DNA of 64,000 nucleotides from Aeromicrobium sp. 9AM (GCF_902506105.1 NZ_LR733304.1:2739832-2803831); one strand, 5' to 3'; counted from the stretch's first letter, positions 7,766 through 18,813 are shown. The notes: generated from the letters alone by a model not told the origin. A program made the numbers and translations.

Positions 7766-8452
7766 CTAGGACGGGAGGTTGGCGAGGTCGAGCACCTCGT
7801 CGGCGGACGGTGCCTGCGCCTCGGAGACCTTGTCGTACGAGAAGTCGAAGCTGCCGGCACCACTCGTTGCCACGAGACTGATCGGCCTGGCGTTGCTCTT
7901 GTCGAAGTAGAACGTGCCCTGCTTGTCCTTGAGCGCGATGCAGTCGACGCCGTTGACCTTCTTCTCCGTGCCCTTCGTGACCTTGCTCTCCGGATCGAGC
8001 AACGAGTCGAAGAACTCCTTCTTCGAGACGAAGCTGCCGATCTCCGCGAAGTTCTGGTTGCCCGGATCGATCGCGACCCACTTGTCGCCGATCAGGTCCA
8101 TGGTCTCGGCCGGCGCGCCGCTCGACTCGAAGAACTCCTTGTCGGCCTTGAAGTAGGACTTGCCGTCGGCCTTGAGGACCTTGAGCGTCATGCCGCTGAA
8201 CTCGACGGTTCCCGATGCGGTCTTGCCCGCGAACGACATGTCGACCGCGATCTCGGCCCCTTCGTCCTCGTCCTTGCCCTGCCCCTTGACCGCGATGAAT
8301 TCCTCCTGGGCCAGCTGCTTCTCGGCCTTGGCGAGGATCTTGGTGGCCGAGAGGTCGGCGATTCCGTCGTCCGAATCGCTGCCCGAGCCGCAGCCGACCA
8401 GGACGAGTGCCGAAGCGACGACGAGAGTGAGAGTGCGTGCGCGAGTGATCAT
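7766..8452 (-). CDS. Lipoprotein, LprG/LppX-like
   Basis: This 228-residue lipoprotein has a signal sequence with lipobox LVGC (Cys21), then a serine/glycine/aspartate linker. The mature domain alternates short hydrophobic strands with polar turns and resembles the LolA-like lipid-carrier fold of mycobacterial LprG/LppX, but the match is by pattern only. A GGGGAT ribosome-binding site lies upstream. It is convergent with the lipoprotein at 7178, with 3 bp between the stops. Confidence 0.65.
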   Translation of the reverse strand: MITRARTLTLVVASALVLVGCGSGSDSDDGIADLSATKILAKAEKQLAQEEFIAVKGQGKDEDEGAEIAVDMSFAGKTASGTVEFSGMTLKVLKADGKSYFKADKEFFESSGAPAETMDLIGDKWVAIDPGNQNFAEIGSFVSKKEFFDSLLDPESKVTKGTEKKVNGVDCIALKDKQGTFYFDKSNARPISLVATSGAGSFDFSYDKVSEAQAPSADEVLDLANLPS

Positions 8453-8522
8453 CGGTCATCCCCTGTGTGCCCGGCGCCCCCTGCTGGTCACCGGTGATCG
8501 AATGGACACACCCTCTCGTGGA

Positions 8523-9938
8523 TCACGCGGACGCGCCAGTCGGCTCCGCCCGCCGCACCACGGCGTGGACCACGCTGATCACGACCGCGACCAGTGCCGC
8601 GACGAAGGGCACGAGGAGCGCGGCCCGATAGTCCTCCAGCGTGTACGTCGCACCGTCCGCGACCGCGACGAGGACGGCGGAGACCACCGCGAGGCCGACC
8701 GCGCCGCCGATCTGGAAGGACGTGTAGAGCAGGCCGCCCGCCAGGCCGTGCTCCGCCTCCTCGACACCGTCGGTCGCGCCGATCGCGAGCGTTCCGTAGG
8801 CGAGGGTGAACGCGAAGCCCATCGCGACGAGGCTGGGGAGCATCGCGAAGTACGACCAGTCGGCGGTCATCGGCAGGAACAGGGCGAAGGCCAGGAGCTG
8901 TGCGCCGACACCTGCCGCGAGGACCGGAGCATGCCCGAACCGGGTGACCAGCCTGGGGGTCAGCGTGGGTGCCAGGATGCCGTCGATCGCCATGATGACG
9001 AGGGTCAGGCTCGTCTCGAGCGTCGACCAGCCGCGCAGCTCCTGCAGATAGAGCACCACGACGAACTGGAAGCTGAAGAACGCACCCATGAACAGCAGTC
9101 CCACCGCGTTGACCCGCACGACCGTCCCCGTTCGGAGGATGCCGAGTCGTACGAGCGGCTCGGGCGTCCGGCGCTCGATCCACACGAAGCCGGCCAGCGC
9201 GGCCACCGCTGCGAGACCCGTGGTGGCCGTCGTGAGCAGGGAGCTGTGCGAGGCCCGCTCGAGTGTGTAGACGAGCAGGAGCAGACCGGCGGCCAGGGCC
9301 GCTGCGCCTCCCAGGTCGAGCTCGCGGACCCGACGGCGGACCGCGACGGTGTCCACCGGGACGAGCCGGAGTGCGGCCGCCAGGATCAGGCCCGACATGA
9401 TGACCGGGGCGAAGAAGACCCAACGCCAGTCGGCCAGGGTCAGGAAGCCACCCATCACGAGTCCCAGACTGAACCCGGCCGCGCCCGCCGCGCCATAGAT
9501 CAGCAAAGCCTTCTCGCGTGCGGCACCCTCGGCGTACGTGGTCGTGATGATCGACAGGCCGGCGGGCGTCATGAACGCGGCCGCCACACCCGTGACGAAG
9601 CGCGCCACGACCAGCATCCAGGACTCCGTGGCCAGACCGCCGACGCCGGAGAAGACGACGAACACCGCGAGCGAGATCAGGAACATCTTGCGGCGGCCGA
9701 GGAGGTCGGCGGCCCGGCCACCCAGCAGCAGGAAGCCGCCGTAGCCCAGGACGTACGCGCTCATGACCCACTGCAGGCCGCCGGCAGCCAGGTCGAACTC
9801 CGCCCCGATCGATGGCAACGCGACAGCAAGCATCGCGATGTCGGCACCCTCGAGGAACAGCGCACCGCTGAGCACGAGCAGCAGCCCGAGCCCTTGCCCG
9901 TCGAGGCGTCTGATCTCCGTCCGAGTCGCCGTGCTCAT
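8523..9938 (-). CDS. MFS transporter, DHA2-type drug exporter
   Basis: A 471-residue polytopic protein whose first helices contain the DHA2 signatures LQWVMSAYVLGYGG and GGRAADLLGRRKMFL (motif A). It is expected to export drugs or toxic organics using the proton gradient. ATG 9938 follows a strong GGGAGGAC ribosome-binding site. The HxlR regulator at 10006 is divergent, with only 67 bp between them, which is the usual layout for a regulator controlling its neighbouring exporter. Confidence 0.88.
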   Translation of the reverse strand: MSTATRTEIRRLDGQGLGLLLVLSGALFLEGADIAMLAVALPSIGAEFDLAAGGLQWVMSAYVLGYGGFLLLGGRAADLLGRRKMFLISLAVFVVFSGVGGLATESWMLVVARFVTGVAAAFMTPAGLSIITTTYAEGAAREKALLIYGAAGAAGFSLGLVMGGFLTLADWRWVFFAPVIMSGLILAAALRLVPVDTVAVRRRVRELDLGGAAALAAGLLLLVYTLERASHSSLLTTATTGLAAVAALAGFVWIERRTPEPLVRLGILRTGTVVRVNAVGLLFMGAFFSFQFVVVLYLQELRGWSTLETSLTLVIMAIDGILAPTLTPRLVTRFGHAPVLAAGVGAQLLAFALFLPMTADWSYFAMLPSLVAMGFAFTLAYGTLAIGATDGVEEAEHGLAGGLLYTSFQIGGAVGLAVVSAVLVAVADGATYTLEDYRAALLVPFVAALVAVVISVVHAVVRRAEPTGASA

Positions 9939-10005
9939 GAGCTGTCCTCCCGAATTCGTGGTTCCCTCTTGTAACTGACCCCATCTTGCGTCACCATGAG
10001 GAACT

Positions 10006-10437
10006 ATGGAAGAAGGCACTTCAACCTCACCCGGTTCCTGCGACGTAACCGGCGAGACCGACGCGTTCCAGTGGGACACCCGCGAGGGCTGCGAGGTCAG
10101 GCAGATCCTCGACCGTATCGCCGACAAGTGGTCGCTCATGGTGATCTCACTGCTCGGGCACCGGACCCTGCGGTTCACCGAGCTCAAGCGCGAGATCGAC
10201 GGCGTCAGCCAGCGCATGCTGACTGTCACGCTGCGCCACCTCGAGCGCGACGGACTGATCGAGCGCACGGTGCACCCCGTGGTCCCTCCGCGTGTCGACT
10301 ACGCGCTGACCGACCTCGGCTGCGGGCTCATCGAGACGATCCAGTCGCTGGTTCGGTGGACCGAGGGCAACCAGGAAGCCATCATCCGGGCCCGGGTCGC
10401 GTTCGACCAGCGGCAGAACGAGACTGTGCCTGCGTGA
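10006..10437 (+). CDS. HxlR family transcriptional regulator
   Basis: A 143-residue winged-helix protein with the HxlR core ILDRIADKWSLMVISLL, then RFTELKREI and SQRMLTVTLRHLERDGLI, and the wing VPPRVDYALTDLG. Cys12 and Cys29 sit near the start of the domain; HxlR-family redox sensors use a cysteine in this region, so quinone or aldehyde sensing is possible. It is divergent from the DHA2 exporter and probably controls it. A GTTCCCTC/GAGGAAC imperfect inverted repeat (9961-10004) in the shared spacer is a candidate operator. Confidence 0.9.
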   Translation: MEEGTSTSPGSCDVTGETDAFQWDTREGCEVRQILDRIADKWSLMVISLLGHRTLRFTELKREIDGVSQRMLTVTLRHLERDGLIERTVHPVVPPRVDYALTDLGCGLIETIQSLVRWTEGNQEAIIRARVAFDQRQNETVPA

Positions 10438-10454
10438 TAGGCACCACGTTGCAC

Positions 10455-10468
10455 TGCAACTAGTTGCA
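10455..10468. promoter_or_regulatory. Perfect palindrome, probable PadR operator
   Basis: TGCAACTAGTTGCA is a perfect 14-bp palindrome 17 bp upstream of the PadR start codon and directly in front of its -10 element. PadR proteins usually repress their own genes through such sites. Confidence 0.65.
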
Positions 10469-10471
10469 TAG

Positions 10472-10477
10472 TACGGT
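10472..10477 (+). promoter_or_regulatory. -10 element, leaderless PadR gene
   Basis: TACGGT lies 7 nt before ATG 10485 with no ribosome-binding site. Confidence 0.6.
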
Positions 10478-10484
10478 CGCGGGC

Positions 10485-11030
10485 ATGGCGCTCGAGCACG
10501 CGATCCTGGTGTCCCTCGCGGAGAAGTCCGCGTCGGGCTACGACCTCGCGCGCCGCTTCGACGCCTCGATCGGGCACTTCTGGAAGGCCAGCCACCAGCA
10601 GATCTACAAGGTGCTGGGCCGCATGGAGTCCGACAAGTGGGTCGAGGCTCACCTGGTCGAGCAGAGCGGACGACCGGACAAGAAGGTGTACGCCATCACG
10701 TCCGAGGGCAGCGACGAGCTCATGCGCTGGTCGTCGACCCCGACGCCGATCGAGGCCTACCGCAGCGAGTTCGCCGTCAAGCTGCGCGGGCTGCGGTTCG
10801 GCGATCGCGACGCGGTGCTGTCGGACGTGACCACCCGCCGCGCGGCGCACGTGGCGCAGCTGGCGTACTACGAGGCCAGCGCTGCCAAGCACTATCCCGA
10901 TCCGTCGGCGATCGGCGAGGACGAGCTCGGTGCCTATCTCGTGCTGCGGGGCGGGCTGATGCAGGAGCAGGCCGCGATCGCGTGGTGCGACGAGATTCTT
11001 CAGGCCCTCGGTGCGGACGGCGAGCGATGA
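10485..11030 (+). CDS. PadR family transcriptional regulator
   Basis: A 181-residue protein with the PadR winged helix (ILVSLAEKSASGYDLARRF, IYKVLGRMESDKWVE, KKVYAITSEG) and a C-terminal helical Vir-like dimerisation domain. ATG 10485 is chosen over the in-frame TTG 10464 because a TANNNT box sits 7 nt before it, and because codons upstream run through the palindromic operator. It is presumably autoregulated. Its 3' end overlaps the convergent small membrane protein gene by 31 bp. The target genes outside its own promoter are unknown. Confidence 0.85.
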   Translation: MALEHAILVSLAEKSASGYDLARRFDASIGHFWKASHQQIYKVLGRMESDKWVEAHLVEQSGRPDKKVYAITSEGSDELMRWSSTPTPIEAYRSEFAVKLRGLRFGDRDAVLSDVTTRRAAHVAQLAYYEASAAKHYPDPSAIGEDELGAYLVLRGGLMQEQAAIAWCDEILQALGADGER

Positions 11031-11299
11031 GCCCGTACGCCGATCAACAGCACACCGAGGCCGATCACGATCGCCGTCGTGATGAGCACCGCGTGCACCC
11101 AGAAGAACGCCGTCGGAGCGCTGTGCCAGTGCTCGCCGTCCCACGCCCGGTCGTCGTCGACGATCGCCTTGGCGAACCGCGGCCAGATCACGACGTTGAA
11201 AACACCCGCGACGATCAGGAACCGGGCTGCCAGCCGGTCCCGGTTCCTAGGGAGGCCGTCCGCGGCCGACCGGGAGCGAGCTCTGCGAGCGAAGGACAC
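11000..11299 (-). CDS. SCO4848-family small membrane protein
   Basis: A 99-residue protein with two predicted membrane helices (FLIVAGVFNVVIWPRF and ALVLITTAIVIGLGVLLIGV-like region) joined by a loop with YFWVH-type sequence (AFFWVHAVL), the pattern of the SCO4848 family. Function is unknown. The first about 20 codons from GTG 11299 are encoded by a degenerate copy of the dispersed repeat, and no other ATG, GTG or TTG is available before homology begins. The N-terminus may thus be repeat-derived or the native start was lost. The gene overlaps the convergent PadR gene. Confidence 0.6.
   Translation of the reverse strand: MSFARRARSRSAADGLPRNRDRLAARFLIVAGVFNVVIWPRFAKAIVDDDRAWDGEHWHSAPTAFFWVHAVLITTAIVIGLGVLLIGVRAHRSPSAPRA
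11252..11292. repeat. Degenerate dispersed repeat, copy 4
   Basis: It combines the GGCCGTCCGCGGCCG core of copy 3 with the GAGCGAGCTCTGCGAGCG core of copy 1 but lacks the conserved ends. It lies at the 5' end of the SCO4848-like gene. Confidence 0.6.
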
Positions 11300-11325
11300 C
11301 AGGCCATCCCATCACAGGAGTCCTC

Positions 11326-13748
<2,423 letters not shown>

Positions 13749-13809
13749 GCGGGCTCCATCGTCTTCCCCGGGGGAATGGTTGCCGGGTGCACCGGGTTGA
13801 ACCATTGAC

Positions 13810-15249
13810 GTGACGACCCCTGGACCTACTCGCGCCTCCATCGGACTGCGGTCCGAACGCGGCCCGGTGCTGCTGGGGGTCATGCTGTCGGTCGGCCTGG
13901 TCGCGATCGACGCGACGATCCTGGCGACAGCGGTGCCATCGGTCGTCGAGGACCTCGGCGGTTTCTCGCAGTTCCCGTGGTTGTTCTCGATCTACCTCCT
14001 CGCCCAGGCGATCTCGGTGCCGCTGTACGGCAAGTTCTCCGACATCCTCGGCCGCAAGCCGGTCATGCTGTTCGGCATCGCGCTGTTCCTCCTCGGCTCC
14101 GTGCTGTGCGGCGCTGCGTGGAGCATGCCGTCGCTGATCGTCTTCCGAGCCGTCCAGGGTCTCGGCGCCGGCGCCGTCCTGCCGATGAGCATGACGATCA
14201 TCGGTGACCTGTACTCGATCGAGGAGCGGTCGAAGGTCCAGGGCTACGTCGCGAGCGTATGGGGTGCGTCCTCGGTCATCGGCCCGACGCTCGGCGGGGT
14301 GTTCTCGGACTACCTGTCCTGGCGCTGGATCTTCTTCGTGAACGTGCCGATCGCGATCGGCGCCGCCTACATGTTGATCCGCCGCTTCCGCGAGGACGTC
14401 ACGCGCACCCGGCACCGGATCGACCACGCCGGTGCCATCACCCTCGCGATCGGTGGCTCGCTGCTGATCCTCGGCCTGCTCGAGGGCGGCGTCGAGTGGG
14501 CGTGGGGCTCGACGGCCAGCATCTCGGTGCTCGCCACCGCTGCCGTGCTGCTCACCGCGTTCGTCCTGATCGAGCGCCGTGCCACCGAGCCCATCCTGCC
14601 GCTGTGGGTCTTCCATCGTCGGGTGCTGGTGGGCGCGAACGCGTCGAGCCTGGTCGTCGGTGTCCTGCTGATCGGCCTCACCTCGTACGTCCCGCTGTAC
14701 GCCCAAGGGGTGCTCGGCACCAACGCCCTGGTGGGCGGATTCGTCGTCGCCGCGATGACGATCGGTTGGCCCATCTCGGCCGCGATCGCCGGCCGCTTCT
14801 ACCTCCGCATCGGCTTCCGCGACACGGCGTTCATGGGCTCGGTGTTCGTCCTGACCGGTGCCGTGCTGCTGCTCACCGTGACCGGCGAGAGCTCGATCTA
14901 CCTGCTCGCGGGCGCCTGCTTCGTGTTCGGTGTCGGTCTCGGCTTCATCGCCGCACCAATCCTCGTCGCCGCCCAGTCGTCGGTCGACTGGTCAACCCGC
15001 GGCGTCGTCACGGGCACCACGATGTTCGCCCGCTCGGTGGGGAGCGCCCTCGGCATCGCGGTGTTCGGCGCGATCGCCAACGCGGCCGTCGCCCGACGTG
15101 TGGGTGGATCACACCCCGACCTCGAGCACCTCCCCGCTCACGTGCTCGAGCCGTCGATCCACGAGGTGTACGTCGGCGCAGGAATTGCGGCGATCGTCAT
15201 GATCGGCGCGATTGCGCTGCTCCCTCGCCGCGTCACGACGGTCGACTGA
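13810..15249 (+). CDS. MFS transporter, DHA2 (EmrB/QacA) type
   Basis: A 479-residue polytopic membrane protein starting at GTG 13810. The acidic residue in AIDATILATAVP (helix 1), FSDILGRKPVMLFG (motif A), and GASSVIGPTLGG in helix 5 (motif C, antiporter signature) identify a drug:proton antiporter of the 14-helix family. It stands alone with no adjacent regulator in the same direction. The substrate is not predictable. Confidence 0.87.
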   Translation: MTTPGPTRASIGLRSERGPVLLGVMLSVGLVAIDATILATAVPSVVEDLGGFSQFPWLFSIYLLAQAISVPLYGKFSDILGRKPVMLFGIALFLLGSVLCGAAWSMPSLIVFRAVQGLGAGAVLPMSMTIIGDLYSIEERSKVQGYVASVWGASSVIGPTLGGVFSDYLSWRWIFFVNVPIAIGAAYMLIRRFREDVTRTRHRIDHAGAITLAIGGSLLILGLLEGGVEWAWGSTASISVLATAAVLLTAFVLIERRATEPILPLWVFHRRVLVGANASSLVVGVLLIGLTSYVPLYAQGVLGTNALVGGFVVAAMTIGWPISAAIAGRFYLRIGFRDTAFMGSVFVLTGAVLLLTVTGESSIYLLAGACFVFGVGLGFIAAPILVAAQSSVDWSTRGVVTGTTMFARSVGSALGIAVFGAIANAAVARRVGGSHPDLEHLPAHVLEPSIHEVYVGAGIAAIVMIGAIALLPRRVTTVD

Positions 15250-15283
15250 GTCCGAAACCGCACCACGGGCCAGCCGTACGCGC

Positions 15284-15289
15284 TAGCGT
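15284..15289 (+). promoter_or_regulatory. -10 element, leaderless gene at 15296
   Basis: TAGCGT lies 6 nt before GTG 15296 with no ribosome-binding site. Confidence 0.55.
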
Positions 15290-15295
15290 TCGCGG

Positions 15296-15757
15296 GTGAC
15301 CACGCCCCCGGAACCGCAGCTTCCGCCGTTCGGTACGCCGCCAACACCGCAACCCCCGCACCCGCCGGCGTACGCACCGCAGCCGTACCCACAGGCGTAC
15401 GCACCCCGGCCGCCGAGCAACAACGGTCGCACGGTCGATCGCACACTGTCGTGGATCCTGTTCGTGCTGCAGGTCCTCGGCACGCTGGTGCTGGGGATCG
15501 TGTCGATCTTCACGATCTTCACGACGGACTCGTGCGGCACCTCCACCAGCGCCACCGTCCCGGCGGTCTGCGACTCCGACTACTTCGGTGGCGTGCTGAT
15601 CGGCTACTGGATCTCGTTGGTCGTGCTCGTCGTTGTCACCCTGATCGCGATCATCGTCGCCACCGCTCGGTCGGCGGCCGTGTGGCCGTGGTCCGTCGGT
15701 GGCGTCGTGCTCACGTTCGTCGCGACGATCGTGTTCTTCGTGCTCATCAGTCGCTGA
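15296..15757 (+). CDS. Proline-rich small membrane protein
   Basis: A 153-residue protein. Residues 1-44 are a proline/tyrosine-rich cytoplasmic tail (PPTPQPPHPPAYAPQPYPQA), followed by three membrane helices (about 50-75, 98-120, 125-150). A Cys pair lies in the first external loop. Such tails are common in actinobacterial membrane proteins and can bind partners or be phosphorylated; function is unknown here. Confidence 0.7.
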   Translation: MTTPPEPQLPPFGTPPTPQPPHPPAYAPQPYPQAYAPRPPSNNGRTVDRTLSWILFVLQVLGTLVLGIVSIFTIFTTDSCGTSTSATVPAVCDSDYFGGVLIGYWISLVVLVVVTLIAIIVATARSAAVWPWSVGGVVLTFVATIVFFVLISR

Positions 15758-15773
15758 ACGACATACTGGATCG

Positions 15774-16298
15774 GTGAGCACCCGGATCGTCCTCCTCCGT
15801 GCCGTCAACGTCGGCGGCACCCAGCTGCCCATGGCTGAGCTCCGCGAGATCGCGGGCGATCTCGGAGCGACCGACGTGCAGACGTACATCGCCTCCGGCA
15901 ACCTCATCGCGGACGTGCCCGGCAAGGGCGCCGACTTCGACCGCGCGCTCGAGAAGGCGCTCGAGAAGCGCTACGGCTGGTTCCGCGACGTCATCTCGCG
16001 CACGCCGGCGCAGGTCCGCAAGGCGCTCGACGTGCATCCGTTCGACGTCGAGCAGCCGAAGTACTCGTACGTCTCCTTCCTCACCGGCAAGCCCACCGCA
16101 GCGGCGATCACGAAGGCTGAGACGTACGAGACCGGCGAGGACCAGTGGAAGGTCATCGGCACCGAGCTGCACATCCGGTACGCCAACGGTGCGGGCAGGC
16201 CGCAGATGAAGGCCGACTCGATCGGCCGCGCGCTCAAGGTGCCCGGCACGGCCCGCAACCTCAACACCGTCAAGAAGCTCATCGAGCTGGCCGACTGA
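15774..16298 (+). CDS. DUF1697 family protein
   Basis: A 174-residue protein with the DUF1697 hallmarks: LLRAVNVGG near the start, LGATDVQTYIASGNLI, and a C-terminal TARNLNTVKKLIEL. The family is soluble and has no established function. GTG 15774 is chosen because homology begins there and a CATACT box lies 6 nt upstream, a variant of the leaderless pattern in this window. A strong hairpin (16314-16341) terminates the gene. Confidence 0.85.
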   Translation: MSTRIVLLRAVNVGGTQLPMAELREIAGDLGATDVQTYIASGNLIADVPGKGADFDRALEKALEKRYGWFRDVISRTPAQVRKALDVHPFDVEQPKYSYVSFLTGKPTAAAITKAETYETGEDQWKVIGTELHIRYANGAGRPQMKADSIGRALKVPGTARNLNTVKKLIELAD

Positions 16299-16313
16299 CC
16301 CACAACATGGAAC

Positions 16314-16341
16314 GGGGCCGCCACCCGAAGGTGACGGCCCC
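16314..16341. terminator. Bidirectional hairpin terminator
   Basis: GGGGCCG-C-CACC pairs with GGTG-A-CGGCCCC around a CGAA loop, between the convergent DUF1697 and DUF6131 genes. Confidence 0.7.
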
Positions 16342-16347
16342 GCCTGT

Positions 16348-16503
16348 TCAGAAGTAGTGTCTTCGACCGCCGATGCCGCGGTCCATCGAACCCAGGATCC
16401 ACAAGATCGCACCGACCACGATCAAGATGATGCCGATCGTGTAGAGGATGGCGACATTGAGCACTGCTCCCAGGATCAGCAGGATGATTCCGAGAATGAT
16501 CAC
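16348..16503 (-). CDS. DUF6131 family small membrane protein
   Basis: A 51-residue protein from GTG 16503: two tightly packed glycine/isoleucine/leucine membrane helices (VIILGIILLILGAV and IGIILIVVGAILWILG) and a short GGRRHYF tail typical of DUF6131. An AGGAA site precedes the GTG. The open frame extends to 16623 but the extra 40 codons have no family resemblance. Function is unknown. Confidence 0.75.
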   Translation of the reverse strand: MIILGIILLILGAVLNVAILYTIGIILIVVGAILWILGSMDRGIGGRRHYF

Positions 16504-16622
16504 AGCTATTCCTATCTCCCAACGAGCCGGCGAGTACCGACCCGTTCCGCCTCTGGGACTACCCCGATTCGTGGCGCGCACGCACCAGCGGGCCGGAATC
16601 ACTGAGATTGCAGGTTGTCTCA

Positions 16623-17225
16623 ATGGGTACAGCCGCCCGCATGAGCCAGCTGATCTTCCCCTACTGCCTGGGTGTCTTCTGCGTGCTTCTCCCGCTGCTG
16701 GGCAGGCGTCGGATGGAGCGCATGATCGAATCGGCGGACGAAGAGCAGCTCAAGGGCTTCCGCCAGCTCGCCGAGTCGCGGTGGATGGAGAACACCCTTG
16801 GCGTGTGGGGTCTGTTGGCCTTTGTGGGAGCGACGTTCGCGGTCGTCCGCGGCCATGCCATCGGGTGGGCCTGGTACGGAGCCGCGGCGCTGTACTTCCT
16901 CGGCATCTTCACGGGTCGGCTGCGTCGCGCGCGCCTGCTGGAAGCACTCGGCGATCGCGGGCGGCAGGAGCGACCCGAGCGCTACAAGCAACGCGCCGCC
17001 ACGTCGTACCGATTCATCCCTGTGGGTGTCAGCGCCTACGTCGGGATGAGGGTCGTTGAGTACGCCTACCCCGACGAGATGCCGACGTGGGCACAAACCG
17101 TTCGGGTCGCCTTCGCCCTGGTCCTGATCGTCTGTGTCATCGGCTTCCTTGTGGTTCGCGCGCGCATGTACTGGTCCGGCGACGATCTCGAGCCCGTCGC
17201 CGACAAGGAGCCGGACCCACATTGA
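16623..17225 (+). CDS. Hypothetical membrane protein
   Basis: I do not recognise this 200-residue protein. It has about four hydrophobic segments (residues 7-25, 59-80, 85-102 and 156-178) and short charged loops. ATG 16623 is the likely start, although ATG 16641 would begin directly at the first helix. It ends 22 bp before the sirtuin gene but that gene seems to have its own promoter. Confidence 0.6.
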   Translation: MGTAARMSQLIFPYCLGVFCVLLPLLGRRRMERMIESADEEQLKGFRQLAESRWMENTLGVWGLLAFVGATFAVVRGHAIGWAWYGAAALYFLGIFTGRLRRARLLEALGDRGRQERPERYKQRAATSYRFIPVGVSAYVGMRVVEYAYPDEMPTWAQTVRVAFALVLIVCVIGFLVVRARMYWSGDDLEPVADKEPDPH

Positions 17226-17247
17226 TACCCGGCGGCATACTTGCCTT

Positions 17248-18087
17248 ATGAGCACGGTCCAGAGCGTCCTCGGCGATCGCCGTTGGCTCGTGCTCACGGG
17301 CGCCGGGGTGTCGACCGACTCCGGGATCCCCGACTACCGCGGGCCGGGCTCGCCGGTGCGGACGCCGATGACGTACCAGGAGTTCGTGCGTACGCCTGAG
17401 GGTCGGCAGCGCTACTGGGCCCGGGCTCACGTCGGATGGAGTCGCATGCGCACGGCGCAACCCAACGCGACGCATCACGCCTTGGCGGAGCTGGAGCGCG
17501 ACGGACGGCTGACCGGCCTGATCACCCAGAACGTCGACGGGTTGCACGAGCGCGCAGGTCATCGCGACCTGATCGACCTGCACGGCCGGATCGACCGGGT
17601 GATCTGCCTCCAGTGCCGCGAGCTGACTCCACGATCCGCGTTGCACGCCCGGCTCTCGCTGCTCAATCCCGGCTACGAGGCGCGCGTCGGCGAGGTGGCG
17701 CCCGACGGCGACGTCGTGCTGGACGAGACCGCCGACTTCCGGGTCGCCGAGTGCACGACGTGCGGCGGCGACCTGAAGCCGGACGTCGTGTTCTTCGGCG
17801 AGAACGTGCCGAAGGACCGGGTCGAGCGCAGCTACGCGCTGGTCGAGGAGGCCGAAGCTCTGGTTGTGCTGGGGTCGTCGTTGCAGGTGATGTCCGGGCT
17901 GCGCTTCGTACGAGCGGCGCACAAACGAGGCATTCCGATCGCGATCATCAACCGCGGGACGACACGGGGCGACGAGCTCGCGACGATCAAGGTCGAGGCC
18001 GGCTGCGCCGAGACGCTCGCACTCCTGACCCATGTCGATGCGTCGTTGCCCCTGCAACGGCAGACTGAACTGGCAGCCCAGGACTAA
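17248..18087 (+). CDS. Sir2 family NAD-dependent protein deacylase
   Basis: A 279-residue sirtuin. GAGVSTDSGIPDYRG (residues 18-32) binds NAD, TQNVDGLH binds the ribose, His112 in DLHGR is the catalytic base, and two CxxC pairs (CLQC, CTTC) bind zinc. VVFFGENVP and GSSLQV complete the family blocks. It removes acyl groups from lysine while consuming NAD. The start at ATG 17248 is preceded by CATACT at 6 nt with no ribosome-binding site. It stands alone; its targets are unknown. Confidence 0.92.
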   Translation: MSTVQSVLGDRRWLVLTGAGVSTDSGIPDYRGPGSPVRTPMTYQEFVRTPEGRQRYWARAHVGWSRMRTAQPNATHHALAELERDGRLTGLITQNVDGLHERAGHRDLIDLHGRIDRVICLQCRELTPRSALHARLSLLNPGYEARVGEVAPDGDVVLDETADFRVAECTTCGGDLKPDVVFFGENVPKDRVERSYALVEEAEALVVLGSSLQVMSGLRFVRAAHKRGIPIAIINRGTTRGDELATIKVEAGCAETLALLTHVDASLPLQRQTELAAQD

Positions 18088-18166
18088 CCTCCAAATGCGA
18101 GCGCCTGTCGCGTGGGTGCCCTAATGTGTCAATCGGTCTGCAACCATCACACATCGGAGGACTCCC

Positions 18167-18769
18167 ATGAGCGCAGGAGCCACGTCTGGATATCCCGTCA
18201 CCTTCGAGTTCGACCCGCCGGAGAAGATCGCGCGTTGGCGACCGCTCGTCCACTGGCTGCTGGTGATCCCGCACCTGATCGTCGGGTACGTCCTGACGTT
18301 CGTCGCCGAGATCCTGGCATTCGTCGGCTGGATCCTCGGGATCGCCACCGGCAAGATCCCCGAGGGCATCCAGACCCTGATCGCGCTCTCGATCCGCTAC
18401 AACGCGCGCGCCATGACGTACGCGCTGTTCATGCGCGAGGAGTACCCACCGTTCTCGTTCGACACGACGTTCGACGACCCGGGTGACGACCCACGGGTGC
18501 GCGTCTCGTTCGTGCCGGAGATCGAGGGCCGCAACCGCCTCACGATCTTCTTCCGGCTCCTGCTGGTGATCCCGCACTTCATCGTGCTGATGCTCGTGTT
18601 CATCGTGTTCTACTTCGTCGTCATCATCGCGTGGTTCGCGGTCATCATCACCGGCAACTGGCCCGCTGGACTGCGCAACTTCGCGGTCGGCCTGATGCGC
18701 TGGAACAACCGGCTCAACGGCTACATGTTCCTGTTGACCGACAAGTACCCGCCGTTCGGCTTCCAGTAG
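18167..18769 (+). CDS. DUF4389 domain membrane protein
   Basis: A 200-residue protein with two tandem DUF4389 units: each begins with a short polar strand and continues RWRPLVHWLLVIPHLIVG or RLTIFFRLLLVIPHFIVL, then a WF(A/G)...ITG(K/N)(I/W)P loop and a second helix ending (K/E)YPPF. Four membrane helices are predicted. The family has no known function. A GGAGGA ribosome-binding site precedes the ATG and a strong bidirectional terminator follows. Confidence 0.85.
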   Translation: MSAGATSGYPVTFEFDPPEKIARWRPLVHWLLVIPHLIVGYVLTFVAEILAFVGWILGIATGKIPEGIQTLIALSIRYNARAMTYALFMREEYPPFSFDTTFDDPGDDPRVRVSFVPEIEGRNRLTIFFRLLLVIPHFIVLMLVFIVFYFVVIIAWFAVIITGNWPAGLRNFAVGLMRWNNRLNGYMFLLTDKYPPFGFQ

Positions 18770-18780
18770 CCGAACGACAG

Positions 18781-18813
18781 AACGCCCCGATCCGCAGCGC
18801 GGGTCGGGGCGTT
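18781..18813. terminator. Bidirectional hairpin terminator
   Basis: AACGCCCCGA pairs perfectly with TCGGGGCGTT around a 13-nt loop, between the convergent DUF4389 and serA genes. Confidence 0.75.

Noticed and set aside
8160-9974. Long plus-strand frame opposite the DHA2 exporter
   Set aside because: Composition is charged and repetitive, typical of antisense reading of membrane-protein codons; the exporter on the other strand has a ribosome-binding site and motifs.
17236-17241. Strict -10 box for the sirtuin gene
   Set aside because: CATACT departs from TANNNT at the first base, so it is listed only as a relaxed match and not as a separate promoter feature.
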